In this document: piece after piece, positions 11,958-20,133 of the stretch | How the letters are laid out: every line of letters begins with the position of its first letter | Numbering within the stretch: the first letter of the stretch is position 1 | Assembly (NCBI RefSeq): GCF_009796845.1 | Contig: NZ_CP047025.1 | Coordinates: 2,356,001-2,420,000 of the forward strand | Source: Cobetia sp. L2A1 | Lineage (GTDB): Bacteria; Pseudomonadota; Gammaproteobacteria; Pseudomonadales; Halomonadaceae | DNA length: 64,000 nucleotides | Direction of reading: 5' to 3' | Translations under genes and position numbers: made by a program | The notes under the pieces: generated by a model | What the model was told of the DNA's origin: nothing | Database searches by the model: none | Seen by the model: the letters and a program-made list of their open reading frames with translations, nothing else

Positions 11958-12008
11958 GGCCAGCGGCGAAGGTAGTCCCAAGACACCGGGCTACCTTCGC
12001 CGCTGGCC
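11958..12008 (+). other. Long perfect hairpin between transporter and dehydrogenase genes
   Basis: An 18-bp perfect stem (11958-11975 with 11991-12008; arm GGCCAGCGGCGAAGGTAG) encloses a 15-base loop. No T-run follows, so it is not a classical terminator. In this position it may protect the upstream mRNA end, act as a processing site, or reduce expression of the dehydrogenase relative to the transporter. Confidence 0.7.
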
Positions 12009-12071
12009 GTTAGTACCGACGACTTCTTCACCCCTTTTGACCCGACCGCGACACGCGGCAGGAGACCTTCC

Positions 12072-13547
12072 ATGACTCGTCTCTCCAATACCAGTCTGAC
12101 TCAGCTTGATGCCAAGGTAGCGACGCCGACCTACGACCGTAGTGCGGTGAGCGCTGGTATCGTTCACTTTGGCGTGGGTGGCTTCCATCGTGCTCACCAA
12201 GCCATGTATCTCGATGAGCTGATGAACAACGGTCAAGCGCTGGACTGGGGCATCGTCGGCGTCGGCGTGATGCCCGGCGATCGTCGCATGCAGGAAGCCC
12301 TGGCTTCTCAGGACAACCTATACACCCTCGTGCTCAAGCACCCGGATGGCACCTATGAGCCGCGCGTGATCGGTTCCATCATCGATTACCGTTATGCACC
12401 GGACTCCCCGGATGCCGTGATTGAACTGATGGCAGACCCGGCCATTCGCATCGTCTCGCTGACGGTGACTGAAGGTGGCTATAACTTCCACCCGGTGAGC
12501 GGTGAGTTCAATCTTGAAAACCCGGATGTGAAGCATGACCTGGCCAATCCGGGCGCTGCCAAGACCAGCTTCGGCCTGATCACCGAAGCTCTGGCACGTC
12601 GTCGCGAACGTGGCGTGGCTCCCTTCACCGTGATGTCCTGCGATAACATCCAGGGCAACGGTGAGGTCGCTCACAAGATGTTCACTGCCTACGCACGCGC
12701 CCGCGATGCAGAATTGGCGGCGTGGATCGAAGCCGAAGTGCCCTTCCCCAATTCCATGGTTGACCGTATCACCCCTGTCACCACGCCTGCCGATATCGAA
12801 GAGCTGTCTGCACGTTTTGGCGTGGAAGATGCCTGGCCGGTGGTCTGCGAACCGTTTACCCAGTGGGTACTGGAAGATCACTTCGCCAATGGCCGTCCGG
12901 CATTTGAAGACGTCGGTGTGCAGCCGGTAGATGACGTCGAACCTTATGAACTGATGAAACTTCGTCTACTGAATGCCGGCCACCAGGCATTGTGTTACTT
13001 CGGTTATCTGGCGGGCTATCGCTATGCTCACGAAGCCTGCAATGACCCGCTCATCGTCGACTTCCTGCTCGGCTACATGAACGAAGAAGCCCGTCCAACC
13101 TTGGCACAACTACCGGGTATCGATCTTGATGCGCATTGCCGCACCCTGATCGAACGCTTCGCCAATCCGGAAGTGAAAGATACCCTCGCCCGTCTGTGCG
13201 CAGAAACCTCTGACCGCATTCCGAAGTTCCTGATTCCCGTTGCCCACGCGCAGCTGGAAAGCGGCGGCGAACTACGTCGTACGGCGGCAGTCGTTGCCAG
13301 CTGGGCACGTTACGCCGAAGGCGTGGATGAGCAAGGTGAAGCCATCGACGTGGTTGATCCGCTCAAGGAAGATCTGATGGCCCGTGCCAGCCGTCAGCGT
13401 GAAGAGCCAACCGCCTTCATCGACAACCGTGAACTCTTCGGAGACCTGGTCGATCAGCCGCGCTTCCGCGATGCCTATCTCAAGGCCCTGAAGAGTCTGC
13501 ACGACAATGGCGCTCGCGCCACGCTGGAAATGCTGGTCGCTTCCTGA
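12072..13547 (+). CDS. Polyol (mannitol 2-) dehydrogenase
   Basis: 491 aa member of the long-chain polyol dehydrogenase family; mannitol 2-dehydrogenase of Pseudomonas fluorescens is 493 aa. It would oxidise D-mannitol to D-fructose with NAD+ in the cytoplasm. The N-terminal nucleotide-binding start IVHFGVGGFHRAHQAMYLD is characteristic. The catalytic signature K-x4-N-x2-H is present as K296, N301 and H304 (MKLRLLNAGHQAL), one residue off the P. fluorescens numbering. The ATG at 12072 has AGGAGA upstream. D-arabinitol 4-dehydrogenase or fructuronate reductase are alternatives in the family. Mannitol is a main storage polyol of brown algae, which fits the alginate genes further along. Confidence 0.88.
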   Translation: MTRLSNTSLTQLDAKVATPTYDRSAVSAGIVHFGVGGFHRAHQAMYLDELMNNGQALDWGIVGVGVMPGDRRMQEALASQDNLYTLVLKHPDGTYEPRVIGSIIDYRYAPDSPDAVIELMADPAIRIVSLTVTEGGYNFHPVSGEFNLENPDVKHDLANPGAAKTSFGLITEALARRRERGVAPFTVMSCDNIQGNGEVAHKMFTAYARARDAELAAWIEAEVPFPNSMVDRITPVTTPADIEELSARFGVEDAWPVVCEPFTQWVLEDHFANGRPAFEDVGVQPVDDVEPYELMKLRLLNAGHQALCYFGYLAGYRYAHEACNDPLIVDFLLGYMNEEARPTLAQLPGIDLDAHCRTLIERFANPEVKDTLARLCAETSDRIPKFLIPVAHAQLESGGELRRTAAVVASWARYAEGVDEQGEAIDVVDPLKEDLMARASRQREEPTAFIDNRELFGDLVDQPRFRDAYLKALKSLHDNGARATLEMLVAS

Positions 13548-13612
13548 AATCGCTGATAGCTGATGATTGACGAAGTTCAGGAAATCGCGCGAGTTTGACG
13601 GCGGCAGAACGT

Positions 13613-13650
13613 AAAAAAGCGAGACGGGCTCAGGCCTGTCTCGCTTTTTT
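13613..13650 (+). terminator. Terminator after the polyol dehydrogenase gene
   Basis: A 13-bp perfect stem AAAAAAGCGAGAC / GTCTCGCTTTTTT with a 12-base loop. The right arm is itself a T-run, so it works on the plus strand and could also stop minus-strand transcription. Confidence 0.92.
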
Positions 13651-13770
13651 ATGTCTATTGCGGACAACATGAGGCAGTCCTTCTGTCTTCTGCCTACTGA
13701 CTCATGGACCTTCGACCTCTCAGCGGGTGCAAGGAAACCTGAATGACACACTGAGTCGTCATGAAGCGCA

Positions 13771-13796
13771 AAAGATCCCGCCAGGCGGGATCTTTG
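13771..13796 (-). terminator. Terminator downstream of acdS
   Basis: A near-perfect palindrome AAAGATCCCGC / GCGGGATCTTT with a 3-base loop, about 40 bases after the acdS stop on the minus strand. It ends in TTTT in that direction. Confidence 0.75.
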
Positions 13797-13836
13797 TCAG
13801 ACACGTGAAATTGTGCGATCGGGCTTCGAAGCACCC

Positions 13837-14853
13837 TCAGCCATCGCGGAACAGGAAGCTGTAAGCATTCAAGGCCGGTACACCTCCGAGGTGGGCGTAA
13901 AGCACGCGTGACCCCTCAGGGAATTCTCCCTTTCGCACCATATCGATCATCCCCTGCATGGACTTGCCTTCATACACGGGGTCAGTCAGCACCCCTTCGA
14001 GTCTTGCGCATAGGCGAATGGCTTCCAGGGTCCCGTTATTGGGAAGACCATATTCTGGATATCCATAACGAGTATCCAGAACGATATCCTCAGCGGTGAT
14101 TGGCGAATCAAGCTCGACCAGTTCTCCCGTCTGTTGAGCGATACGAAGAATCTGGGCCCGGGTCTGCTCCGGCTTGGCGGAAGCATCAATCCCGATCACC
14201 CGGCGTGACCGGTCATCTTCTGCGAAACCGACAACCATACCCGCTTGAGTGCTCCCCGTGACCGAGCACACGACGATATAATCGAAGGTGAACCCCAACT
14301 CCTCTTCCTGCTGGCGTACCTCTTCTGCAAAGCCGACAAACCCTAGACCACCATAAGGATGCTCGGAGCAGCCAGCGGGGATAGGGAAAGGCTTGCCGCC
14401 TCTCTCGACGACATCCGCCATAGCCTGCTCCCAGCTAGGGCGGATGCCGATATCAAAGCCGGCGGCATCCAGACGGACATCTGCCCCCATGATGCGTGAC
14501 ATCTCGATATTGCCGACTCGATCGTAGACGGCGTCGGAATAATTGACCCAATTCTCCTGAACCAACACACACTGCATGCCGAGATGTGCTGCCACCGCCG
14601 CGACCTGGCGCGTCTGATTCGACTGTATTCCGCCGATGGATACCAGGGTATCGCAGCCTTGTGCAAGGGCTTCAGGAATCAGATATTCAAGCTTGCGAGT
14701 CTTGTTACCACCGAACGCCAAGCCACTGTTGCAGTCCTCGCGCTTGGCATACAGCTCGACCTTGCCGCCCAGATGCTCGCTGAGTCGCTTTAAGGGGGTA
14801 ATCGGGGAAGGACCAAATGTCAGCGGATAGCGCTCGAATTTATCCAGATTCAT
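13837..14853 (-). CDS. acdS: 1-aminocyclopropane-1-carboxylate (ACC) deaminase
   Basis: 338 aa, the exact length of many true ACC deaminases. A PLP enzyme that opens ACC, the ethylene precursor, to 2-oxobutyrate and ammonia. The PLP lysine is K51 ([13 protein letters not shown]), with S78 ([15 protein letters not shown]) and Y294. The two residues used to separate ACC deaminase from the similar D-cysteine desulfhydrase, E295 (DPVYEGKS) and L322 (YAHLGG), both have the ACC-deaminase identity. The start is preceded by AAGGAGAAAAGGT. It is divergent from an Lrp-type regulator, the usual acdS/acdR arrangement. ACC deaminase is best known from plant-associated soil bacteria; algal or plant detritus is a plausible source here. 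Confidence 0.95.
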   Translation of the reverse strand: MNLDKFERYPLTFGPSPITPLKRLSEHLGGKVELYAKREDCNSGLAFGGNKTRKLEYLIPEALAQGCDTLVSIGGIQSNQTRQVAAVAAHLGMQCVLVQENWVNYSDAVYDRVGNIEMSRIMGADVRLDAAGFDIGIRPSWEQAMADVVERGGKPFPIPAGCSEHPYGGLGFVGFAEEVRQQEEELGFTFDYIVVCSVTGSTQAGMVVGFAEDDRSRRVIGIDASAKPEQTRAQILRIAQQTGELVELDSPITAEDIVLDTRYGYPEYGLPNNGTLEAIRLCARLEGVLTDPVYEGKSMQGMIDMVRKGEFPEGSRVLYAHLGGVPALNAYSFLFRDG

Positions 14854-15044
14854 ACCTTTTCTCCTTGTTATTGGATGCTCAGAACACTGAAGGCGACGTG
14901 AGCGGACACGACGTCACGGGAAAACTTCAGCACCCATAATGGTAGAGATATTCATCCGAATATTGGTTGCAAATAGCGAAGGTTTTTCAGATATTTGTTT
15001 CTAAAGAAATCAAGAAAACACATTTTCATTGTGAGAATCTGGCT

Positions 15045-15551
15045 TTGAACACAACAAAATTACACAAGCGATCTCAACCGACAGACACGAATTCATCTCT
15101 GGATCGCACTGATCGCGCCATTCTTGCGGTGCTGCAGGAAGACGCCTCCCTCTCCAACGTGGCCTTGGCCGAGAAAGTCAGTCTCAGTGCTCCCGCCTGC
15201 TTGAGACGCGTCGAACGCCTGAAGCAGACTGGCATGATAAGAGGCATCGTGGCATTGCTGGACAATGAAGCCTTGGGGGCAGGCATGGTGGTACTGATTG
15301 GCGTGGTGCTGGACCGCTCCACACCGGAATCCTTCGCTGCCTTCGAAGCCGCGGCACAGAAAGTATCGGGCTGTATGGAATGCCACGTCGTGACCGGAGA
15401 ATTCGACTACTTCATGCTGCTGCGAACGAAAGACAGCCAAAGCTTCAACCGACTGCACGCTGAACAGTTGCTGTATTTGCCGGGCGTGCGTCAGATTCGC
15501 TCATTCATGGGCTTGCGTGAGGTGCTGTCCACTCCAGAAATCCCGATCTGA
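15045..15551 (+). CDS. acdR: Lrp/AsnC-family regulator AcdR
   Basis: 168 aa from the TTG at 15045. An AsnC-type HTH (LDRTDRAILAVLQEDASLSNVALAEKVSLSAPACLRRVERLKQTGMIRG) is followed by a RAM effector-binding domain (GCMECHVVTGEFDYFMLLRTKD). AcdR homologues activate acdS in response to ACC, and the divergent position supports this. No ATG precedes the HTH in frame. The frame opens at a TTG at 14967, but starting at 15045 gives the usual family length and has GAGAA upstream. The true start remains uncertain. Confidence 0.85.
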   Translation: MNTTKLHKRSQPTDTNSSLDRTDRAILAVLQEDASLSNVALAEKVSLSAPACLRRVERLKQTGMIRGIVALLDNEALGAGMVVLIGVVLDRSTPESFAAFEAAAQKVSGCMECHVVTGEFDYFMLLRTKDSQSFNRLHAEQLLYLPGVRQIRSFMGLREVLSTPEIPI

Positions 15552-15735
15552 TGAGGGTGTTGGCTGCACGACAGCAAGCCAGTTCGATGGGGAGCATGGG
15601 GGTACGCGCATCGGGATGACAGGTCACTGTATCTTGTACATGCCACCCACCTGGCTATCTCCCACATACCGCCGCAATCGGGGCCAGGGTTTCCAACGGC
15701 GGCCAGAGAGTTTTCTGATGTGTCGCATCAAGCCT

Positions 15736-16326
15736 TCACAGGCGCGGCTTGTGCAGACGCCATTCAATATTGGCTTTCACCATCGGCCATTCACTGGCAA
15801 TGATGGAATACGCTGCAGTATCACGCACGGTGCCATTGGGCATGATCGAGTTTGACCTCAGCACGCCATCCAGCTTCGCGCCCAAGCGCTCAATGGCACG
15901 ACGACTCTGCTGATTCAAAACATGCGTACGGAACTCAACACAGACACACCCAAGCTGCTCAAACGCATACCGTAACAACAACAGTTTGCACTCGGTATTC
16001 ATCGGCGAGCGCTGTACCGATTTACGATACCAGGTAGAGCCAATCTCGAGGCGTCGATGTTCCTCACTGATATTCATGTAGGTCGTCATACCCACCGCCC
16101 TGCCCGTTGCGACATCCAAGATTGTGAATGGCAACATCGTCTCCAGTGCCGCCCTGCGTGATATCTCCGCCTCCATCCCAGCACCGTCCGGGATGCTGGT
16201 GTACCAGAGACGATGTAATTGCCCATCGGCAGTGGCCTCCACCAGATCACCATGATGATCGTGAGACAGCGGTACCAACGCGACATGCTGCCCTTTTACC
16301 GAAAAGGGCTCCGGCCAGGTAACCAT
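15736..16326 (-). CDS. GNAT-family N-acetyltransferase (RimJ/RimL-like)
   Basis: 196 aa. A GNAT domain of the RimJ/RimL type: N-terminal HVALVPLSHDHHGDLVEAT, central FTILDVATGRAVGMTTYMNISEEHRRLEIGSTWY, and the acetyl-CoA loop region with QRSPMNTECKLLLLRYAFEQLGCVCVEFRTHVLNQQSRRAIERLGAKLDG. The frame is open to 16410, but the ATG at 16326 has AGGAG upstream and the domain begins there. The acceptor is unknown; relatives acetylate ribosomal proteins, small amines or antibiotics. It stands alone between acdR and the EthD gene. Confidence 0.8.
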   Translation of the reverse strand: MVTWPEPFSVKGQHVALVPLSHDHHGDLVEATADGQLHRLWYTSIPDGAGMEAEISRRAALETMLPFTILDVATGRAVGMTTYMNISEEHRRLEIGSTWYRKSVQRSPMNTECKLLLLRYAFEQLGCVCVEFRTHVLNQQSRRAIERLGAKLDGVLRSNSIMPNGTVRDTAAYSIIASEWPMVKANIEWRLHKPRL

Positions 16327-16873
16327 GACAGACTCCTCAGTCAGCTCTCCACGACGGATGAGTAGAGAGTACAGAAGGTCAGTACACCACCAGGCTCTCA
16401 CAGGAGACAACTCCCACCTCCCTCTTCATGCACAGCAGATAACCCTATTGAGAGGTATGGCTTCACGCGTCTTCTCACTGACAACCGGACGGGAAAATTC
16501 ACATAGGGGCCAAAACGAAAAATCCCGCAGCCAGGGCTACGGGATCATCAAAGACAAGTACCTTATTGGGCTCCGTCTGATTGCTGGACACTATCTTGCC
16601 TACAAGCCGCAGGCTGACGCGGGTGACCGCCGTCTATCCTGTTGCTGATAAAAAGTACTCACTGGTTCGTGTCAACGCCAAGCCAAGTCACACGAAACCT
16701 ATTGATGGCCGAGAACTCCGTCATGTAGAAAAGCGCTAGACAGTGCTGATGAATAACGACTATCTCTTCAACGAAAGCGGCCGGCCCTTTCATTGCTGAA
16801 AAGGCAGGCCACTATGTATTAGCTGACATCAGAGTATGACAAAAGCTCGCTTTGGGTTTCCCATCACTCGCTG
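16327..16873. other. Intergenic region; no protein gene seen
   Basis: About 550 bases. The first part should hold the GNAT promoter. A minus-strand terminator lies at 16517-16545. The remaining 330 bases up to the EthD stop contain no plausible reading frame, so they are either a long 3' untranslated region or a small RNA gene. Confidence 0.45.
16517..16545 (-). terminator. Minus-strand terminator far downstream of the EthD gene
   Basis: On the minus strand, ATCCCGTAGCC and GGCTGCGGGAT pair (one mismatch) and are followed by TTTTT. The nearest upstream gene on that strand ends 328 bases away, leaving room for an unannotated transcript. Confidence 0.7.
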
Positions 16874-17182
16874 CTAGCGTTGCTCATTCACCTGCACCAC
16901 TGGTGTGGTGTTGGTGAAATTGGGGACATCCGCCATCAGCTGCTCCGTGTGCAGCCCAAAGGCAGCCTGAAACACCTCTACTGATGCAAAGTACAGCGTC
17001 CCGATCGCGATATAGGGCGCTTTCTCGCCTTGCGGACCCATATCAAGGCCAGCATCGACCTGGGTGTCCTTGAGCGCATCGCCCATTAGCTCTGCCACCA
17101 GCGGCAGATGTGTATTGCGATAGTAGTCAAAGTCGAAGACGACTTGCGGGCCGTTCGGGTAAAGAATATTGACCTTGATCAT
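16874..17182 (-). CDS. EthD-domain protein
   Basis: 102 aa, the usual EthD size. It shows the typical pattern IKVNILYPNG ... FDFDYYRNTHLPLVAELMGDAL, then IGTLYFASVEVFQAAFG and a C-terminal VPNFTNTTPVVQVNE. EthD-fold proteins are small dimeric ferredoxin-like barrels, some needed for ether-oxidising P450 systems, but most have no known reaction. I chose the ATG at 17182 because GGAGAG sits 7 bases before it. It lies 53 bases after the SDR on the same strand, so both probably respond to the TetR repressor. Confidence 0.82.
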   Translation of the reverse strand: MIKVNILYPNGPQVVFDFDYYRNTHLPLVAELMGDALKDTQVDAGLDMGPQGEKAPYIAIGTLYFASVEVFQAAFGLHTEQLMADVPNFTNTTPVVQVNEQR

Positions 17183-17235
17183 CAGAAGACTCTCCATCAG
17201 GAAGTGACCGTGACTTAGCGAGAAGTGACCGCGAC

Positions 17236-17970
17236 TTAAACTGACAAGTCGCCAAGAATGATGTTGTCAGCATAGCTCTGATAAGCCGCTTCGATCTGCT
17301 TGGCCATTGGGTCCGGGAAGAGGTGAAAATCACCGGCTTCCAGTGCTTCCACAATACCAGCAGCCACGGTCTCAGCACCCGGCGCTTCATCAAAGCCGGC
17401 GCTCTTGCCCATATCCGTCGCGATCGGCCCTGGATGCACGCTCAGCACGCTGACACCCTTCTCGCCCAGCTTCTCACGCAGACCCTGGGTCACGGAGTAA
17501 GCCGCCGCCTTGGAGGCACAGTAGGTCGTCATGTCACCGAAGGTCTTCATGGACGCGATGGAGTTAAGCTGAACCAGCACGCCCTTATTGGCTTCCAGAG
17601 TATCAGCGAATGCTTGAGCAGTACGCAGCAGCCCAAAGACGTTCACATTGAACTCTTCCTGCAGGGCCGATTCCGCGTCTTCGCTCAGCGGGGAGACAAC
17701 CTTCATTATCCCAGCGTTATTGACCAGAATATCGACATCGCGTGTGTGCTCAGCCAGCGCCTTGACGGACGCCTCATCCGTCACATCAACCGGTAGCGCA
17801 ACCACCTTGTCGCCATATTTGGCTTGAAGATCTTGAGTGGACTCCGGGTTACGCACGGCCAGATAGACCTTCTCGACGCCATGTGCGAAGAAGGCATCGA
17901 CGATTGCCTTACCGATGCCACGATTGGCGCCCGTCACCAGTGCCACCTTGCCTTTGACTGAATAGCGCAT
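17236..17970 (-). CDS. Short-chain dehydrogenase/reductase
   Basis: 244 aa classical SDR. The cofactor motif TGANRGIG is at 13-20, NNAG at 84-87, and the catalytic set S137, Y150, K154 (YCASK). The arginine after strand 2 (AVRNPES) suggests NADP(H). Cytoplasmic. The frame reaches 18012, but the ATG at 17970 has GAGAGAAA upstream and begins just before the Rossmann fold. Two operator-like repeats are in its promoter at 18012-18060. Neighbours (EthD, TetR) suggest a stress- or xenobiotic-inducible reductase; the substrate is unknown. Confidence 0.85.
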   Translation of the reverse strand: MRYSVKGKVALVTGANRGIGKAIVDAFFAHGVEKVYLAVRNPESTQDLQAKYGDKVVALPVDVTDEASVKALAEHTRDVDILVNNAGIMKVVSPLSEDAESALQEEFNVNVFGLLRTAQAFADTLEANKGVLVQLNSIASMKTFGDMTTYCASKAAAYSVTQGLREKLGEKGVSVLSVHPGPIATDMGKSAGFDEAPGAETVAAGIVEALEAGDFHLFPDPMAKQIEAAYQSYADNIILGDLSV

Positions 17971-18011
17971 GTTTCTCTCTCGTATCAATGGATGCTCGAT
18001 CAGCACAATCA

Positions 18012-18060
18012 ATTGCGTACCGATCAGTATGAAATTACTCTATACCTATCAGTACGCAAT
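18012..18060. promoter_or_regulatory. Probable TetR operators upstream of the SDR-EthD genes
   Basis: Two direct repeats of ACCKATCAGTAYG (18019-18031 and 18044-18056, 25 bp apart) lie inside a larger inverted repeat, ATTGCGTAC at 18012-18020 and GTACGCAAT at 18052-18060. Each unit is itself close to a palindrome TACYGATCRGTA. They are 42-90 bases upstream of the SDR start, where a repressor would block the promoter. The TetR gene next door is the obvious candidate. Confidence 0.7.
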
Positions 18061-18251
18061 GACAACACGTTGCGCCATCCCCCCTTGTCCAGGTGTGAAG
18101 TCCATCGCCACGCCGCCTGCTCATCTCAGCGATACCCAGAGCCCAGAAACACCAAGGGCCCTCGAAAGAGAGCCCTTGTCACTGCTTATGACGGCGCATC
18201 ACTGCATGCCTTGCCACTAACTGCCCCAGCAATGGTCTACTCGCCGTGACA

Positions 18252-18866
18252 TCACCCCGGGCCCAACTCGAGCCCAATCCCGCGCAGCGTCGTTTCAATC
18301 ACTACCTCAAGCTGATTCGCCGAGACACCTGAACGCGCCATGGAGGCCGTACCCTTGAGCACGGTATACACCGTCAGCGCATTGGCCGCTGCCGTCTTGT
18401 CGAGCCCAAGCGCAATAGACTCCGGGTCTTGCGTAAACAACGCAGTGAACATGTCCAGTGCCATGCGGTCTTCTTGCTCCAGCAACGCATTAGCCTCTGC
18501 TGGCATATCGCCTGCAGCGGACTCCGACTGACACAGCACCAGAAAGCACCCTCTGGGATGCGGTGTAGCAGACTGCATGCTCACGACAGACAACATGTAA
18601 TTGCGTAAACGACAGGCAAGTGAAACATCGGACGCCTGGAGCCACTGAAAGTGCTCGTGCATCTCGGTCTCGATGTAATGCCTTGTCGCCTTGACGAACA
18701 AGGCCGCTTTATTGCCGAAGGCGCTATACATGCTGGTCTTGTTGATACCCATCTGCTGAGTCAACTCGGCTAACGATGCACCGGTGTACCCCTTGAGCCA
18801 GAACACCTCCATCGCCCTGCGCAAGGCGATGTGCTCATCAAACTCGCGCTTGCGTCCAACTGCCAT
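18252..18866 (-). CDS. TetR/AcrR-family transcriptional regulator
   Basis: 204 aa. The N-terminal HTH covers residues 10-55 (ALRRAMEVFWLKGYTGASLAELTQQMGINKTSMYSAFGNKAALF), the standard TetR arrangement, followed by an all-helical ligand domain. It contains the segment HPRGCFLVLCQSESAAG, common in regulators placed next to small oxidoreductases. It is upstream of the SDR-EthD pair on the same strand and probably controls it through the repeats at 18012-18060. Confidence 0.88.
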   Translation of the reverse strand: MAVGRKREFDEHIALRRAMEVFWLKGYTGASLAELTQQMGINKTSMYSAFGNKAALFVKATRHYIETEMHEHFQWLQASDVSLACRLRNYMLSVVSMQSATPHPRGCFLVLCQSESAAGDMPAEANALLEQEDRMALDMFTALFTQDPESIALGLDKTAAANALTVYTVLKGTASMARSGVSANQLEVVIETTLRGIGLELGPG

Positions 18867-19017
18867 CGTGATGACTCCTCGTTTTTACATCGACCTGGGA
18901 TGTCGGTCGGCATCCATTTCAAGCTCTCACGCTATATTGTACCAGAGGGTAAGAAACCTGCTTTATGGCTAGTAAATCACCACAGGACAGCACAAGAGAG
19001 TACAAGAAAGTACAAGG

Positions 19018-19869
19018 TCAACTTCCTCCTCGCCGACTCTCACCCGGGCGCAGCATTCTGACACGGGCCTTGGGCGTGCGCCGTGGCAAGACCGGAGGCT
19101 CAGGAGGCTGATCAAGCTGCATCGTTGCCTCGATCTTGCTGATACCGACGGCGCCACCGAGGGTAGTGGAGAACTCTGAATCGCTTTGATCATCCTCTTT
19201 GTCTGCCGAGTGCTGAGCCTTGCTTTGCGCGCCTGTAGACGCGTCGGAAGGGGGCACGATGACCCAGGCAAAGGTCGGCAATGTCAGGTTCCAGTAAATG
19301 GCCGGCAATCGAATCATCAGCACCGCTACAATCGCGGCACCGGTTGCCCAGGGCAGTGGGAGGCCAAGTTCCAAGAGCGCAATATAGAGGATGCCACCTG
19401 CCAACGACGCCGAGGCATAGATTTCCTGGCGCAGCACCATCGGCACCCGGCGTGCCAGTACATCCCGAATCATGCCACCTGCCACACCACTCATGGTGCC
19501 CATCACGACAGCCACGACGCCATCCATTCCCAGCATGCGTGCCTTATGGACACCAAGCACAGTAAATAGCGCAAGGCCGAAAGCATCCGTCACTGGCAGG
19601 AAGACGCGCGTCAAGCGATGAATATAATGAAACCCGAACGTCGCCACCAGCACGGTAAGCAGGATCACCCACAGGTAAATAGGCTGTTCGACCCAGAAGA
19701 CTGGGCCAATCCCCAGCACCAGATCACGCAGCGTGCCGCCCCCAATTCCCGTTACCGCTCCCAGCACCAACATACCGAACGGATCCATCCGTGAACGGCA
19801 GGCAACGACAACGCCTGTCAGCGCAAAAATCATGACACCGGCCAAATCTAGCCAGGTTATCCAGTTCAT
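19018..19869 (-). CDS. TRIC/UPF0126-family membrane protein with a long C-terminal tail
   Basis: 283 aa. Two UPF0126 repeats form about seven membrane helices (LDLAGVMIFALTGVVVACRSRMDPFGMLVLGAVTGIGGGTLRDLVLG, and later DAFGLALFTVLGVHKA ... GVVAVVMGTMSGVAGGMIRDVLARRVPMVL). Bacterial members are about 200-210 aa and are linked to cation channels or glycine transport. The last 75 residues are an extra hydrophilic tail with acidic (KEDDQSDSE) and Pro/Arg-rich parts. The ATG at 19869 (MNWITWLDLAG) follows AAGGAAAAGGT. No neighbour points to a pathway. Confidence 0.82.
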   Translation of the reverse strand: MNWITWLDLAGVMIFALTGVVVACRSRMDPFGMLVLGAVTGIGGGTLRDLVLGIGPVFWVEQPIYLWVILLTVLVATFGFHYIHRLTRVFLPVTDAFGLALFTVLGVHKARMLGMDGVVAVVMGTMSGVAGGMIRDVLARRVPMVLRQEIYASASLAGGILYIALLELGLPLPWATGAAIVAVLMIRLPAIYWNLTLPTFAWVIVPPSDASTGAQSKAQHSADKEDDQSDSEFSTTLGGAVGISKIEATMQLDQPPEPPVLPRRTPKARVRMLRPGESRRGGS

Positions 19870-20133
19870 ACCTTTTCCTTCCCTTGCAATGTGACGCGAC
19901 ACGCGCTTTCCACAGCGTGGCTTGCACGGTGTCGATGCACACAGGACTTTTTTACTATCGTACTGAGGGTGTCATCGCGGGGCATCACCCTGCCAACGGC
20001 GGTAACGAACGGTAGCACTGAGCCACGACAGGCAATAGTGGCGTACCCGACTGATTCTGGCTGCTGAATGGAGCACTTTGGGCTGAATCAATGAATTATT
20101 GAGCTAACGAGCGGCTCTTTCATCATTCAGCGA

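Noticed and set aside
13837..14853. D-cysteine desulfhydrase
   Set aside because: E295 and L322 are the ACC-deaminase residues, and an acdR-type regulator is divergent.
15517..15855. Plus-strand frame of 112 codons after acdR
   Set aside because: It runs into the complement of the GNAT gene and has no start signal or homology that I recognise.
18153..18180. Hairpin CAAGGGCCCTC/GAGAGCCCTTG as the TetR-gene terminator
   Set aside because: The stem has a mismatch and no T-run in the minus direction; kept only as a weak possibility.
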